From: Cellulomonas shaoxiangyii
GTDB lineage: Bacteria > Actinomycetota > Actinomycetes > Actinomycetales > Cellulomonadaceae
Length of the DNA stretch: 64,000 nucleotides
Assembly: GCF_004798685.1 (NCBI RefSeq)
Contig: NZ_CP039291.1
Coordinates: 3,162,001-3,226,000, forward strand
Direction of reading: 5' to 3'
In this document: piece after piece, positions 36,008-44,576 of the stretch
Numbering within the stretch: position 1 is the first letter of the stretch
Layout of the letters: every line of letters starts with the position of its first letter
Program-made: the position numbers and the translations under genes
The notes under the pieces: model-generated
The model's input: only the letters and a program-made list of their open reading frames with translations
Told to the model about the DNA's origin: nothing
Database searches by the model: none

Positions 36008-36598
36008 ATGATCACCCCCGTGACCCAGCCCCCCGCGCCCGCCCGCGTCCTCACCGTGTGCACCGGGAACATCTGCCGCTCCCCGGTCGTCGAGCGGCTC
36101 CTGCGGCAGCGGCTGGCGGGCACGGACGTGGTGGTGGAGTCCGCCGGGACGCACGCGGTCGTGGGCGCGCCCGTGAGCAGGCCGATGGTGCCGCTCCTCG
36201 CCGGCGCGGGCGCGGACGCCGGCGGGTTCGCCGCGCGGCAGCTCACGCCCGCCGTGCTCCGGGACGTCGACCTGGTCGTCACGCTCACGCGCGGGCACCG
36301 GTCGGCGGTCGTCGAGCACGCGCCCGCGGCGGTGCGCCGCACGTTCACGCTGCTCGAGCTCGCGCGCCTGCTGCGGCACGTCGACCCGGCCGCTCTCGCG
36401 GCGGCGGGGGCCACCCCCGGCGAGCGGGTGCGCGCGCTGCCCGCGCTGGCCGCGGCGGTCCGGCACCTCGCGGGCGTCGGGGAGGACGACGTCGTCGACC
36501 CGATCGGGCAGTCCGACGCGGTGTACCGGGCGTCGTTCGACGCGATGGCGCCCGCGGTCGACGCGCTCGCCGCCGCGCTGCTGGCGCCCGCGCGCTGA
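36008..36598 (+). CDS. Low-molecular-weight protein-tyrosine phosphatase
   Basis: A 196-residue phosphatase of the arsenate-reductase/LMW-PTP fold. The P-loop C-x5-R-S is VCTGNICRSP (Cys18, Arg24), followed by the helix VVERLLRQRL. The general-acid aspartate is in VVDPIGQSD near 164. It is about 40 residues longer than classical LMW-PTPs, mostly in an Ala/Arg-rich insertion (about 110-155). Such phosphatases dephosphorylate bacterial tyrosine kinases (Wzb-Wzc pairs), so the kinase at 31727 is the obvious partner. It is divergent from DUF4012 copy 2. Confidence 0.92.
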   Translation: MITPVTQPPAPARVLTVCTGNICRSPVVERLLRQRLAGTDVVVESAGTHAVVGAPVSRPMVPLLAGAGADAGGFAARQLTPAVLRDVDLVVTLTRGHRSAVVEHAPAAVRRTFTLLELARLLRHVDPAALAAAGATPGERVRALPALAAAVRHLAGVGEDDVVDPIGQSDAVYRASFDAMAPAVDALAAALLAPAR

Positions 36599-36622
36599 CC
36601 CCGCCGCGCGACCGGCCGCGGC

Positions 36623-36628
36623 TACGAT
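36623..36628 (+). promoter_or_regulatory. -10 box of a leaderless promoter
   Basis: TACGAT with 6 nt to the GTG of the DUF2530 gene at 36635. No ribosome site is present, fitting a leaderless transcript. Confidence 0.5.
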
Positions 36629-36634
36629 CGAACG

Positions 36635-36904
36635 GTGCGCTCCCTCCTCGACACCCTCCTGCACCCCCGGCGCACACCGCCCCCGCCGCTCGACGTCGAC
36701 CTCGCCCGCGTGATGTCCGTCGGGACGGTCGTGTGGGCCCTCGCCCTCGTCGTCACGGGCGCGTTCTGGGCGTTCGGCGCGGCGGAGCCGACCACGGTGG
36801 CCGTCTGCGCCGCGGGGACGCTCGTCGGGGTGGTCGGCGTCGTGTGGGCGCGCCGGCTCGCGCGTGAGCAGCGCGAGGCGGAGCAGGACACCGACGCAGC
36901 CTGA
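36635..36904 (+). CDS. Small DUF2530 membrane protein
   Basis: An 89-residue protein with two membrane helices (about 26-48 and 54-71) separated by a short GAAEPTT turn, and an acidic/basic cytoplasmic tail. This layout with PPPPLDVDLARVM before the first helix matches DUF2530, a small actinobacterial family of unknown function. It starts 36 bp after the phosphatase stop but seems to have its own promoter. It converges on the CAP gene. Confidence 0.75.
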   Translation: MRSLLDTLLHPRRTPPPPLDVDLARVMSVGTVVWALALVVTGAFWAFGAAEPTTVAVCAAGTLVGVVGVVWARRLAREQREAEQDTDAA

Positions 36905-36917
36905 CGACGAGGCGGCC

Positions 36918-37709
36918 TCAGCCCAGGAACACCTGCGCGCAGAGCCACCCGCGCGGGCCGGACGTGCAGCCGACACCGATCTGCCGGTAGGACGTGCGCA
37001 GGATGTTGGCCCGGTGCCCGGACGAGTTCATCCACCCCTCGACCGCGGCCTCGGCGGACCGGTAGCCCAGGGACAGGTTCTCCCCCACCGCGCCGGCGCC
37101 GCACGCCGCGACGATCGGCTGCAGGGGGTCGTGCTCGAAGCGTCCCTCGGCGACGAGGACGGCCGTCCGCTGCGTCGCCTGCTGCGCCGCGCACGCCGAG
37201 ACCGCGAGGTCACCGAGGCCGGCGGCGCGCCGCTCGGCGTTCGTGAGCTCGACGATGCGGGCGGTGAGCGCGTCGGCGGGGGCGGCGGCCGCGGCGGGCG
37301 CCGGGGCGGGCTGCTGCGCCGGCGGGGCCGGCGCCGGCGCGGCCTCCGGGGCGGGCGCGGGCGGCGCGGGCTCCGGCGGGGCGGCGGCCTCGGGGGTCAC
37401 GGTGGGCGCGGGCGCCGACGGGGTCGGCGTGGGCACGTCCGTCGGGGAGGCGGTGGGCGTCACGGTGGGGGTCGCGGCGGCGTCCCGGTCGGTGCTGCGC
37501 GACGCGGCGGCGCGTCCGCGGTCCACCAGCTCGACGGCGGCGCTCACCGTGCCCGGCGCCTGCGCACCCGGCGCCAGGGCCACGACGGCACCCGACGCGA
37601 GGGCCAGCACACCGACCGGGGCGAGCAGGCGGACCCACGGCCCGCGCCGCCGCCGGCGCTGCTGCCAGCGCCGGATCTCACGTCGGCGGACCACGGGGAG
37701 CTCGGGCAC
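36918..37709 (-). CDS. Membrane-anchored CAP-domain protein with Pro-rich stalk
   Basis: A 263-residue protein: basic N-terminus with an RRRR block, one membrane helix (about 30-48), a Pro/Ala/Thr stalk (about 55-145) and a complete CAP/SCP domain at the C-terminus. CAP motifs include IVELTNAERRAAGL, GRFEHDPL, GENLSLGYRSAEAAVEGWM and SSGHRANIL; four cysteines are present. This is the most canonical of three CAP proteins in the window, retaining His and Glu of the putative active groove. The GTG at 37709 follows TAACGT by 7 nt, so the mRNA is probably leaderless. Confidence 0.88.
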   Translation of the reverse strand: MPELPVVRRREIRRWQQRRRRRGPWVRLLAPVGVLALASGAVVALAPGAQAPGTVSAAVELVDRGRAAASRSTDRDAAATPTVTPTASPTDVPTPTPSAPAPTVTPEAAAPPEPAPPAPAPEAAPAPAPPAQQPAPAPAAAAAPADALTARIVELTNAERRAAGLGDLAVSACAAQQATQRTAVLVAEGRFEHDPLQPIVAACGAGAVGENLSLGYRSAEAAVEGWMNSSGHRANILRTSYRQIGVGCTSGPRGWLCAQVFLG

Positions 37710-37716
37710 GGCGGTG

Positions 37717-37722
37717 ACGTTA
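37717..37722 (-). promoter_or_regulatory. -10 box of a leaderless promoter
   Basis: TAACGT on the minus strand, 7 nt before the GTG at 37709 of the CAP gene. Confidence 0.5.
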
Positions 37723-37771
37723 CCGGACCGTGACGTTTCGGGGTCAACCGGACAGAAAGTGCGCCGCGTCC

Positions 37772-37975
37772 TCAGCAGCAGCGTCCCTGCGGCGCGCGGT
37801 CCTGCCGGTCGGTGCGGTCGCGCCAGAACTGCCGCTCGGTCAGCACACCGGGGTCGCCCGGGCCGCGGCCGTGCGCGGCCTGGTGCTCGAGGTACCGCTC
37901 GTACGCGTCCTCGCCGAGCAGGGCGCGCACGAACCACCGCACCCCGCGCCGCGCGCCGGTCCGCGGCGGCGTCAC
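37772..37975 (-). CDS. YbdD/YjiX-family small protein
   Basis: A 67-residue protein that matches YbdD/YjiX (DUF466): VRWFVRALLGEDAYERYLEHQ, then HGRGPGDPGVLTERQFWRDR. In E. coli these small proteins accompany CstA-type transporters and are needed for pyruvate uptake. Here its GTG start overlaps the cstA stop in GTGA, so the partnership is conserved. It ends in two cysteines, which is uncommon and may be incidental. Confidence 0.9.
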   Translation of the reverse strand: MTPPRTGARRGVRWFVRALLGEDAYERYLEHQAAHGRGPGDPGVLTERQFWRDRTDRQDRAPQGRCC

Positions 37976-40260
37976 GCGTGCCCCCGCGCGCGCACGGGCG
38001 GGTGCGCCGCCTCGTGCTCGCGCCACCGCGCCTCGAGCTCCTTCTCCGGCGGCGTGGGCAGGAAGCCGGCGGGCGCGAAGATCCGCGACGGCGTGGCCGG
38101 CACCTCCGCGCTCGGCGCACCCCCGGAGCGCAGCGACCGGTACGTCGCCCCGAGCGCGGTGAGGATGACGACGATCGCGAGGGTCACGAACACGATGGAC
38201 AGGACGCCCTGGATCATCGTGTTGCGCACGACCGCCTCCATCGCCTCCACGCTGGTCGCGGTGCCGAAGCTGGTCTCCCCCGCCGCGAGCGCGTCCCGGA
38301 ACGCGCGGTGCTGCGCGAAGTACCCGATCGCGGGGACGGGCGAGAAGATCTTCTGGAACGACGCCGTGATCGTGACGGCCGCCGCGAACGCCAGCGGCAG
38401 CGCCACCACCCACAGGTACCGCGCCGTGCCCTGCTTCGCGATGATCGCCATGCAGACCGCGAGCGCGATCGCGGCGAGCAGCTGGTTCGCGATCCCGAAC
38501 AGCGGGAACAGCGTGTTGATGCCGCCGAGCGGGTCGGTGACGCCCATGAGCAGCACGGCGCCCCACGCGGTGACCATCACCGCGGTGGCGAACCAGGCGC
38601 CGGGTCGCCACGACGTGTCGCGGAAGCGCGGGACGACGTTGCCGATGCTGTCCTGCAGCATGAACCGCGCGACGCGCGTGCCCGCGTCGACCGCGGTGAG
38701 GATGAACAGCGCCTCGAACATGATCGCGAAGTGGTACCAGAACGCCATCATCCCGGAGCCGCCGACCACCTGCTGCATGATGTGCGCGAGCCCCACGGAC
38801 AGCGTCGGCGCACCGCCCGTGCGGGACACGATCGTCTCCTCGCCGACGTCCCGCGCCGTCTGCTCGAGCACCCCGGGCGTCAGGTCCACGCCGGTCAGCC
38901 CGAGGCCGTTGACGAACGCGACGGCCCCCTCCACGGTGCCGCCCGTCGCGGCCGCCGAGGCGTTCATCGCGAAGTAGATGCCCCGGTCGATCGACAGCGC
39001 CGCGACCAGCGCCATGATCGCCACGAACGACTCCATGAGCATGCCGCCGTAGCCGATGAGGCGGGTCTGGCGCTCCTTCTCGACGAGCTTCGGCGTCGTG
39101 CCCGACGCGATGAGCGCGTGGAAGCCCGACAGCGCACCGCACGCGATCGTCACGAACAGGAACGGGAACAGCGAGCCCGCGACCACCGGCCCGGTCCCGG
39201 TGCTGGCGAACTCGCTCACCGCCGGCTGCTCGAGCACCGGCCGGACCAGCACGATCGCGACGGCGAGCATCACGATCGTGCCGATCTTCATGAACGTCGA
39301 CAGGTAGTCCCGCGGGGCCAGCAGCAGCCACACCGGCAGCACCGCCGCCACGAAGCCGTACACGACGATGCCCCAGGCGATGGTCGTGCGGTCGAGCGTG
39401 AACACGTCGGCGCCCCACGCGGTGTCGGCGATCATGCCGCCGCCCACGATGGCGGTGAGCAGCAGCACGAAGCCGATGACCGACACCTCGGCGACCTTCC
39501 CGGGCCGCAGGAACCGCAGGTACACGCCCATGAACAGGGCGATCGGGATGGTCATCGCGACGGAGAAGACGCCCCACGGGCTCTCGGCCAGCGCGTTCAC
39601 GACGACCAGCGCGAGGATCGCGACGATGATCACCATGATGACGAGCGTCGCGAGCAGCGCCGCCGTGCCGCCGACCACGCCGAGCTCGTCGCGGGCCATC
39701 TGCCCCAGCGACCGGCCGCCGCGGCGCATCGAGAAGAACAGCACCAGGTAGTCCTGCACCGCCCCGGCCAGGACGACGCCGACGATGATCCACACCGTCC
39801 CCGGCAGGTACCCCATCTGGGCGGCGAGCACGGGGCCCACGAGCGGCCCGGCGCCGGCGATGGCCGCGAAGTGGTGGCCGAACAGCACGCGCCGGTCGGT
39901 GGCGACGTAGTCCTTGCCGTCGGCGGAGTACTCGGCCGGGGTCGCGCGCCGGTCGTCCGGGCGCAGCACGTGCCGCTCGATGTACCGCGAGTAGAAGCGG
40001 TACGCGATCAGGTACGTGCACACCGCGGCGAACACGAACCAGATCGCGTTGACGGTCTCCCCGCGGACCAGCGCGATGATCACCCACGCCACGCCACCGA
40101 GCAGGGCGACGAGGCTCCAGACGACGATCCGCAGCGGGGTCCAGCGACGGTCCTCCGCCTCGACCGCGGCGGCGTCGAGCGCCACCGGCGGCAGGTCGCG
40201 GTCCTGGTCCAGCACGCCGTCCCTGCGGCCCCCTGCCACGGGCTGCCCACGATCGGCCAT
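37972..40260 (-). CDS. cstA: CstA-family carbon starvation/pyruvate transporter
   Basis: A 762-residue membrane protein with about 16-18 helices. CstA signatures are NAIWFVFAAVCTYLIAYRFYSRYIERHV, DYVATDRRVLFGHHFAAIAGAGPLVGPVLAAQMGY, and FGIANQLLAAIAL. Family members import pyruvate (BtsT/CstA) or peptides. The ATG at 40260 has GGGGGAG upstream. A TAGGGT -10 at 40304-40309 and a AGACGG/CCGTCT hairpin in the short leader are visible. The C-terminal YbdD gene overlaps, forming a two-gene operon. Confidence 0.95.
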   Translation of the reverse strand: MADRGQPVAGGRRDGVLDQDRDLPPVALDAAAVEAEDRRWTPLRIVVWSLVALLGGVAWVIIALVRGETVNAIWFVFAAVCTYLIAYRFYSRYIERHVLRPDDRRATPAEYSADGKDYVATDRRVLFGHHFAAIAGAGPLVGPVLAAQMGYLPGTVWIIVGVVLAGAVQDYLVLFFSMRRGGRSLGQMARDELGVVGGTAALLATLVIMVIIVAILALVVVNALAESPWGVFSVAMTIPIALFMGVYLRFLRPGKVAEVSVIGFVLLLTAIVGGGMIADTAWGADVFTLDRTTIAWGIVVYGFVAAVLPVWLLLAPRDYLSTFMKIGTIVMLAVAIVLVRPVLEQPAVSEFASTGTGPVVAGSLFPFLFVTIACGALSGFHALIASGTTPKLVEKERQTRLIGYGGMLMESFVAIMALVAALSIDRGIYFAMNASAAATGGTVEGAVAFVNGLGLTGVDLTPGVLEQTARDVGEETIVSRTGGAPTLSVGLAHIMQQVVGGSGMMAFWYHFAIMFEALFILTAVDAGTRVARFMLQDSIGNVVPRFRDTSWRPGAWFATAVMVTAWGAVLLMGVTDPLGGINTLFPLFGIANQLLAAIALAVCMAIIAKQGTARYLWVVALPLAFAAAVTITASFQKIFSPVPAIGYFAQHRAFRDALAAGETSFGTATSVEAMEAVVRNTMIQGVLSIVFVTLAIVVILTALGATYRSLRSGGAPSAEVPATPSRIFAPAGFLPTPPEKELEARWREHEAAHPPVRARGHA

Positions 40261-40275
40261 GTCATCTCCCCCTCG

Positions 40276-40309
40276 AGACGGTCCACCGGGCACTCCGTCT
40301 GGCACCCTA
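40276..40309 (-). promoter_or_regulatory. cstA promoter and leader hairpin
   Basis: TAGGGT (minus strand, 40304-40309) is a likely -10. The leader that follows contains AGACGG (40276-40281) and its complement CCGTCT (40295-40300), which could form a 6-bp hairpin with a 13-nt loop. Confidence 0.4.
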
Positions 40310-40361
40310 GCGACCGCCGCGCCCGCGCGGGGGGCGCGCCGGGATCCGGTGCAGGGCGGGC

Positions 40362-43300
40362 TCAGCCGAGGACGAGGTCGAGCACGGCGTCGGGACGCCC
40401 GGGGTCCACGAGGAGCGCCTCGACCGCGGCGCGCAGGTGCCACGCGCCCGCGGCGGCGGCGAGGCCGGCGGCCAGCGCCGCGACGTGCACGGCGTGCACG
40501 CGCGCGTCCGTCCCGGCGCCCTCGACCCACCACTCCACCGGCTCGCCGTCGACCCGCAGGTCGTCGTGCCGCTCCCACACCGCCGGCGCGCCGGCGAGCA
40601 GCTCGGCGACGCCCTCCGGGACCGGCTCGGTCTCGCCCGGCTCGTCGACCCGGCCCTCGGCCAGCTCGGACGCGCGCGGCAGGTCGAGCCGCTCGGCGAC
40701 CTGCGCGGCGTCGGCACCCGCGGGGACGGGGACGAGCGCGCCCAGGTCGCGGCGCTGCCACCACGCCGGGGAGTCGGCGACGACCGCGGACGACGCCTCG
40801 GCCATCACGGCGCCGGCGGGCCCGGCGAGCGCCACGACGACGTCCGGGGCCAGCGTGCCCGGCACGCCGCCCGCCGCCCACGCGCGCCACACCCGGCCGG
40901 CGACCTGGGGCGGCACGACCGTGCCCGGCGGCCCGAGCCGGTCGAGCACCTCGTCCCAGTCGGCCGGGCCCAGCTCGGCGAGCGAGCCCACACCGCCGAG
41001 CGCGCGCAGCACCTCGGCGTCCAGGTGCGCGTACGCGGTCGGCACCGGTGGCAGCAGGCCCGCCGGCGCGTCCGACCCCGCGAGCGCGAACACCGCCGGC
41101 AGCGCCGGCTCGACCCGCGTGCGCAGCCACCACGCGGCGTACGACGGCAGCGGCACCGGCGAGCCCTCCGCGCGCACGGGGGTGAGCAGCGCGGCGCGCA
41201 GCCGCGGGCGGGAGGCCACGCGCGCGAGCACGCCGAGCCACGCGTCCTCCGCGACCGCGTCGAGGTCGGCGACCGCGTCGAGGTCGCCGACGTACAGGCC
41301 CGCGCCCACGGCGTCCGCGAGGTGGTCCACGTACTCGGACCAGCCGTCCAGGGACGCCGCCGCCAGCGCCGCCGGGTCGTCCGGGTCGTCGTCCGCGAGC
41401 ACGCCCGTGACGACGTCCGGCACGCGCGTCACCACGAGGTCCGCCCGGACGCCGACGGCCGTGAGGACCGCCGGCCCCCACCGGTCGAGCACGTCGATCG
41501 CGACGGGCGCGAGCACCCGGTCGTCGAGCAGGCCGGCCGCGGGCGAGCCGGGCAGCACGAGGCCGTGCGCGGGCGACGGCTCGCCGTCGGCCGCGGTCAG
41601 CGTCAGCAGGCCCAGCCACCCGGCGGCGTCGGGCGGGACGACGTCGGCGGCCACGGGCCCGTCGGCGTCCCGGACCGCCGGCAGCGCCGCCACCAGGTCC
41701 AGCACCGCGTCGGTGACCTGCGCGGCGTGCGCCAGGTCGTCGTCGTCGGCCTGCGCGAGCACCGCGGCCCGCACGGCCGGGTGCGCCAGCAGGGCCGACG
41801 CGTCCGGCTGCTCCGCGCCCAGGCGGACGAGCAGGGGCCGCGCCGCACGCGGGTCGACGACGCGCAGCCCGCCCGCCCGCAGGATGGCCAGCGTCCCCGG
41901 CGCGAGCGCGTCCGCCAGGTCGGGGTCGAGCACGACCGTGCCCCGCGCGCCGCGCACCGTGCGGCCGTCCGCGAGCGGCACGGGCAGCGCACCCAGCGAC
42001 TCCCGTGTGCGCGGGTCGGCCGCGGCCGGCTCCAGCGCGTCGTACAGCGCCGCCCAGTCCAGGCCCTCCCCCGCGGGCAGGTCGTCGACCACCTCCGCGA
42101 GCGTGCGCTCCTCCACGCCGAGCACCCGGGCCGCGGTGCGCCCCGCGGGCGGCACGTGCACGAGGCCCGTCAGCACCGTGCCCAACGCCCGCACCGCGGC
42201 GACGTCCGTCAGGTCCCGCACGAGCACCGCCCGGCGTGGCGCGACGAGGCCCTCCCCCGCCGCCGGCACGAGCAGCGGCGTGCGCACGAGCGCCGCGACG
42301 ACCCGCTCGCGCAGCGCCGCGTCCAGGGGCCCGTCCGGCAGGCCCGTCGGCACCAGGTCGAGGACGTCACGACCGCTGGCGGCGAGGTCGGCCAGGAGCG
42401 CGGCGTACGCGTCCGCGGCGTGGTCCAGCACCGCGTGCGTCAGCGGCCCCGCGGCCACGTGCCGGCGCGAGGGGTCCAGCGGCAGCGTCGCGACGAGCAG
42501 CGCCGGCAGGGACAGCGGCTCGTCGGTGGGCGTCGGCGCGTGCACCACCCCCGGGGGCCGCACGCCGGCGCCCGGCCGGGGCACCGCCCACGTGACGCGC
42601 CAGCGGCGGGCCGAGCGCTCCTCGACGGGGCGGTCCGCCAGGAGCGCGAGGGGGAGCTCCCCCTCGGCGGTGCCCACGTGCCACCGGTCGGTCACGCCCG
42701 TGACCCGCCGCGCCGGCGCGGCGTCGTCCTCGACGACGACCTCGACCAGGGCCGGCAGCGCCAGCAGGAGCGCGTCGCCGACCTCGGCGAGCAGCCCCCG
42801 GACCGCGTCCGCGGCGGCGTCGTCACGCAGGTGCAGGACGACGGCCGTGTCGTAGCCCGCTGGCGGCCGGTCCGCGGCCTCCCACGGCAGGCGCAGCGCC
42901 GGCAGGGAGCCCTCGCGGCGGTCCACCTCGGCCGCCAGGTCGGGCCGCCCGTGCGCGGCCTCCCGCGCGGCGGTCTCCGCGAGCGCGGCCCGGGTCGCGT
43001 CGAGCGAGAAGCGCACCGCGCCCGTCGTGGAGCAGACGACGACGTCGTCCGCGACCGCCCGCACCGCCGCGAACCCCACGCCGAACCTGCCGACGGTCGA
43101 CGGCGGGCCGTCCCGCTTGGCCGACGCGCGCATCGACGCGAGCGACGCCACGCCCGCGGCGTCGAGCGGCGCACCCGTGTTCGCCGCGACGAGCGTGCGG
43201 GGGCCGTCCGGGTCGGACGTCAGCCGCAGGAGCAGCCGGCCGGGGACGCCCGCGCGCGCCGCCGCGTCCGCGGCGTTCTGCGCGAGCTCGACCACGACCC

Positions 43301-43430
43301 GGTCGCGGTAGTAACCGCGAGCGTGGTCCTCCTCGGTGTTGGCGTCCTCGCGCAGCCGCGCGGGGGACGCCCGCCACGCCTCCAGCACCGCACCGCGCAG
43401 CGCGGCCGTGCCGAAGACGTCGGCGGTCAC
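40362..43430 (-). CDS. Sacsin/Hsp90-like GHKL ATPase-domain protein
   Basis: A 1022-residue protein whose first 200 residues form a GHKL ATP-binding domain of the sacsin/Hsp90 type: the N-box VVVELAQNAADAAARAG with Asn52, ANTGAPLD (84-90) where histidine kinases have DxGxG, and VGRFGVGFAAVRAVAD (113-128). The remaining 800 residues are Ala/Leu/Asp/Val-rich with no recognised domain. Sacsin-like proteins are molecular chaperones; actinobacterial relatives are uncharacterised. The start GTG overlaps the DUF3027 stop by 4 bp (GTGA), and the cold-shock gene is just upstream of that, so it is the last gene of a coupled three-gene operon. Confidence 0.85.
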   Translation of the reverse strand: MTADVFGTAALRGAVLEAWRASPARLREDANTEEDHARGYYRDRVVVELAQNAADAAARAGVPGRLLLRLTSDPDGPRTLVAANTGAPLDAAGVASLASMRASAKRDGPPSTVGRFGVGFAAVRAVADDVVVCSTTGAVRFSLDATRAALAETAAREAAHGRPDLAAEVDRREGSLPALRLPWEAADRPPAGYDTAVVLHLRDDAAADAVRGLLAEVGDALLLALPALVEVVVEDDAAPARRVTGVTDRWHVGTAEGELPLALLADRPVEERSARRWRVTWAVPRPGAGVRPPGVVHAPTPTDEPLSLPALLVATLPLDPSRRHVAAGPLTHAVLDHAADAYAALLADLAASGRDVLDLVPTGLPDGPLDAALRERVVAALVRTPLLVPAAGEGLVAPRRAVLVRDLTDVAAVRALGTVLTGLVHVPPAGRTAARVLGVEERTLAEVVDDLPAGEGLDWAALYDALEPAAADPRTRESLGALPVPLADGRTVRGARGTVVLDPDLADALAPGTLAILRAGGLRVVDPRAARPLLVRLGAEQPDASALLAHPAVRAAVLAQADDDDLAHAAQVTDAVLDLVAALPAVRDADGPVAADVVPPDAAGWLGLLTLTAADGEPSPAHGLVLPGSPAAGLLDDRVLAPVAIDVLDRWGPAVLTAVGVRADLVVTRVPDVVTGVLADDDPDDPAALAAASLDGWSEYVDHLADAVGAGLYVGDLDAVADLDAVAEDAWLGVLARVASRPRLRAALLTPVRAEGSPVPLPSYAAWWLRTRVEPALPAVFALAGSDAPAGLLPPVPTAYAHLDAEVLRALGGVGSLAELGPADWDEVLDRLGPPGTVVPPQVAGRVWRAWAAGGVPGTLAPDVVVALAGPAGAVMAEASSAVVADSPAWWQRRDLGALVPVPAGADAAQVAERLDLPRASELAEGRVDEPGETEPVPEGVAELLAGAPAVWERHDDLRVDGEPVEWWVEGAGTDARVHAVHVAALAAGLAAAAGAWHLRAAVEALLVDPGRPDAVLDLVLG

Positions 43431-44575
43431 CGGGAGGTCGGTGCGTCGCCGCCGTCGGCGGCCGGGACCTCGGGGTCGTCGTCGGCGGCGGTGTCCGCGT
43501 CGGCGGGGGCGTCCGCGTCGGCCGCGGCCTCGGCGAGCGCGGCCTCGGCCGGCGTCGGGGCGGCGGCGTCCTCGTCGGCCGGGACGTCCTCCGTCACGGG
43601 CGCGTCGGCCTCCGGGGGTGCCGTCTCGCCCGTCACCGCGTCGCCGGCGTCCGGGGCGGGGACCTCGTCCGTCGGGACCTCGTCGGTGGGGGCCTCGTCC
43701 GTCGTGGCCTCGTCGGTGAGGGCCGCGTCCGTGGGGACCTCGTCCGTCGGGACCTCCTCCGTGGGGAGCGCGTCCGTCGGCGCGTCGTCCGCGGCCACGA
43801 CTGGCGCGACCTCCGCGACGCGCGCCGGCCCGCGGTCCACCACGTCGATGCTGGTCTCGTCGATCAGCGGGCCGCCCGAGGGCCACTCCGACGGCAGCGG
43901 GTCGACGTCCGTCTCGGAGTGCGCGCCGCAGCCGTGGTCGAGGCTGACGACCTTGCCGTCGTCGGGCGACCACGCGTTGGCGCACACGCCGAAGACGGTG
44001 CCGAGCGACCCCTGCAGCGGCACGAGGAACCCGCACGACCCGCACGCCGCGGCGGACGCGACGGCACCCGCGCTGGTCGGCCCCCGGGACCCGCGGTACC
44101 AGCGCTCGGCGGCCTCGTCGCGACCCTGCGGCGACAGCACCCGGACGCGCGCGAGCGCGAGCTCGTCGATCGCGACCTCGTCGAGCTCGGGGTCGCCCGT
44201 GGGCGTCCAACCGGGCTCGAGGCGCGGGTCGTCGGGGCGGAACGGCAGCACGTCGCCCGGGCCGATGTCGCCCGGCCGCAGACGCTCCGACCACGGCAGC
44301 CACGGCCGCGGCAGGATCGCGTCCTCGGCGGGCAGCAGCTCGGCCTCGCAGACCGTGGCGGTGCGCCCGCGCGGCACGCGCGCGACCGTGACGGTCCACG
44401 CCCACCCGCGGTACCCGCGCGCGGTGCACGCGAACCGGTGGGAGACCAGCCGGTCGCCCTCGTGCACGGCACCCAGGTACTCCCCGACGTGCGACGGCTC
44501 CTCGGCGATCTCGAGCGCGACCTCCCGCGCGAGGTCGACGGCGCGGTCGAGGACGGCGTCCTTGGTGGCGGCCAC
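43427..44575 (-). CDS. DUF3027 zinc-ribbon protein with acidic repeat tail
   Basis: A 382-residue protein. The first 240 residues are DUF3027: a helical start (KDAVLDRAVDLAREVALEIAEE), FACTARGYRGWAWTVTVARV, and a cysteine-rich core with CGSCGFLVPL, FGVCANAWSPDDGKVVSLDHGCGAHSE, which looks like a zinc ribbon. The last 135 residues are an acidic Pro/Thr/Asp/Glu/Val/Ala repeat region based on PTDE, probably unstructured. The start GTG at 44575 lies 1 bp after the cold-shock stop. Its function is unknown, although co-occurrence with a sacsin-like ATPase is conserved in relatives as far as I know. Confidence 0.88.
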   Translation of the reverse strand: MAATKDAVLDRAVDLAREVALEIAEEPSHVGEYLGAVHEGDRLVSHRFACTARGYRGWAWTVTVARVPRGRTATVCEAELLPAEDAILPRPWLPWSERLRPGDIGPGDVLPFRPDDPRLEPGWTPTGDPELDEVAIDELALARVRVLSPQGRDEAAERWYRGSRGPTSAGAVASAAACGSCGFLVPLQGSLGTVFGVCANAWSPDDGKVVSLDHGCGAHSETDVDPLPSEWPSGGPLIDETSIDVVDRGPARVAEVAPVVAADDAPTDALPTEEVPTDEVPTDAALTDEATTDEAPTDEVPTDEVPAPDAGDAVTGETAPPEADAPVTEDVPADEDAAAPTPAEAALAEAAADADAPADADTAADDDPEVPAADGGDAPTSR

Positions 44576-44576
44576 G

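Noticed and set aside
37243..42855. An 1870-codon plus-strand open frame across cstA and the sacsin-like gene
   Set aside because: It is antisense to several well-supported genes and its composition is Ser/Ala/Arg/Pro low complexity with no domain.
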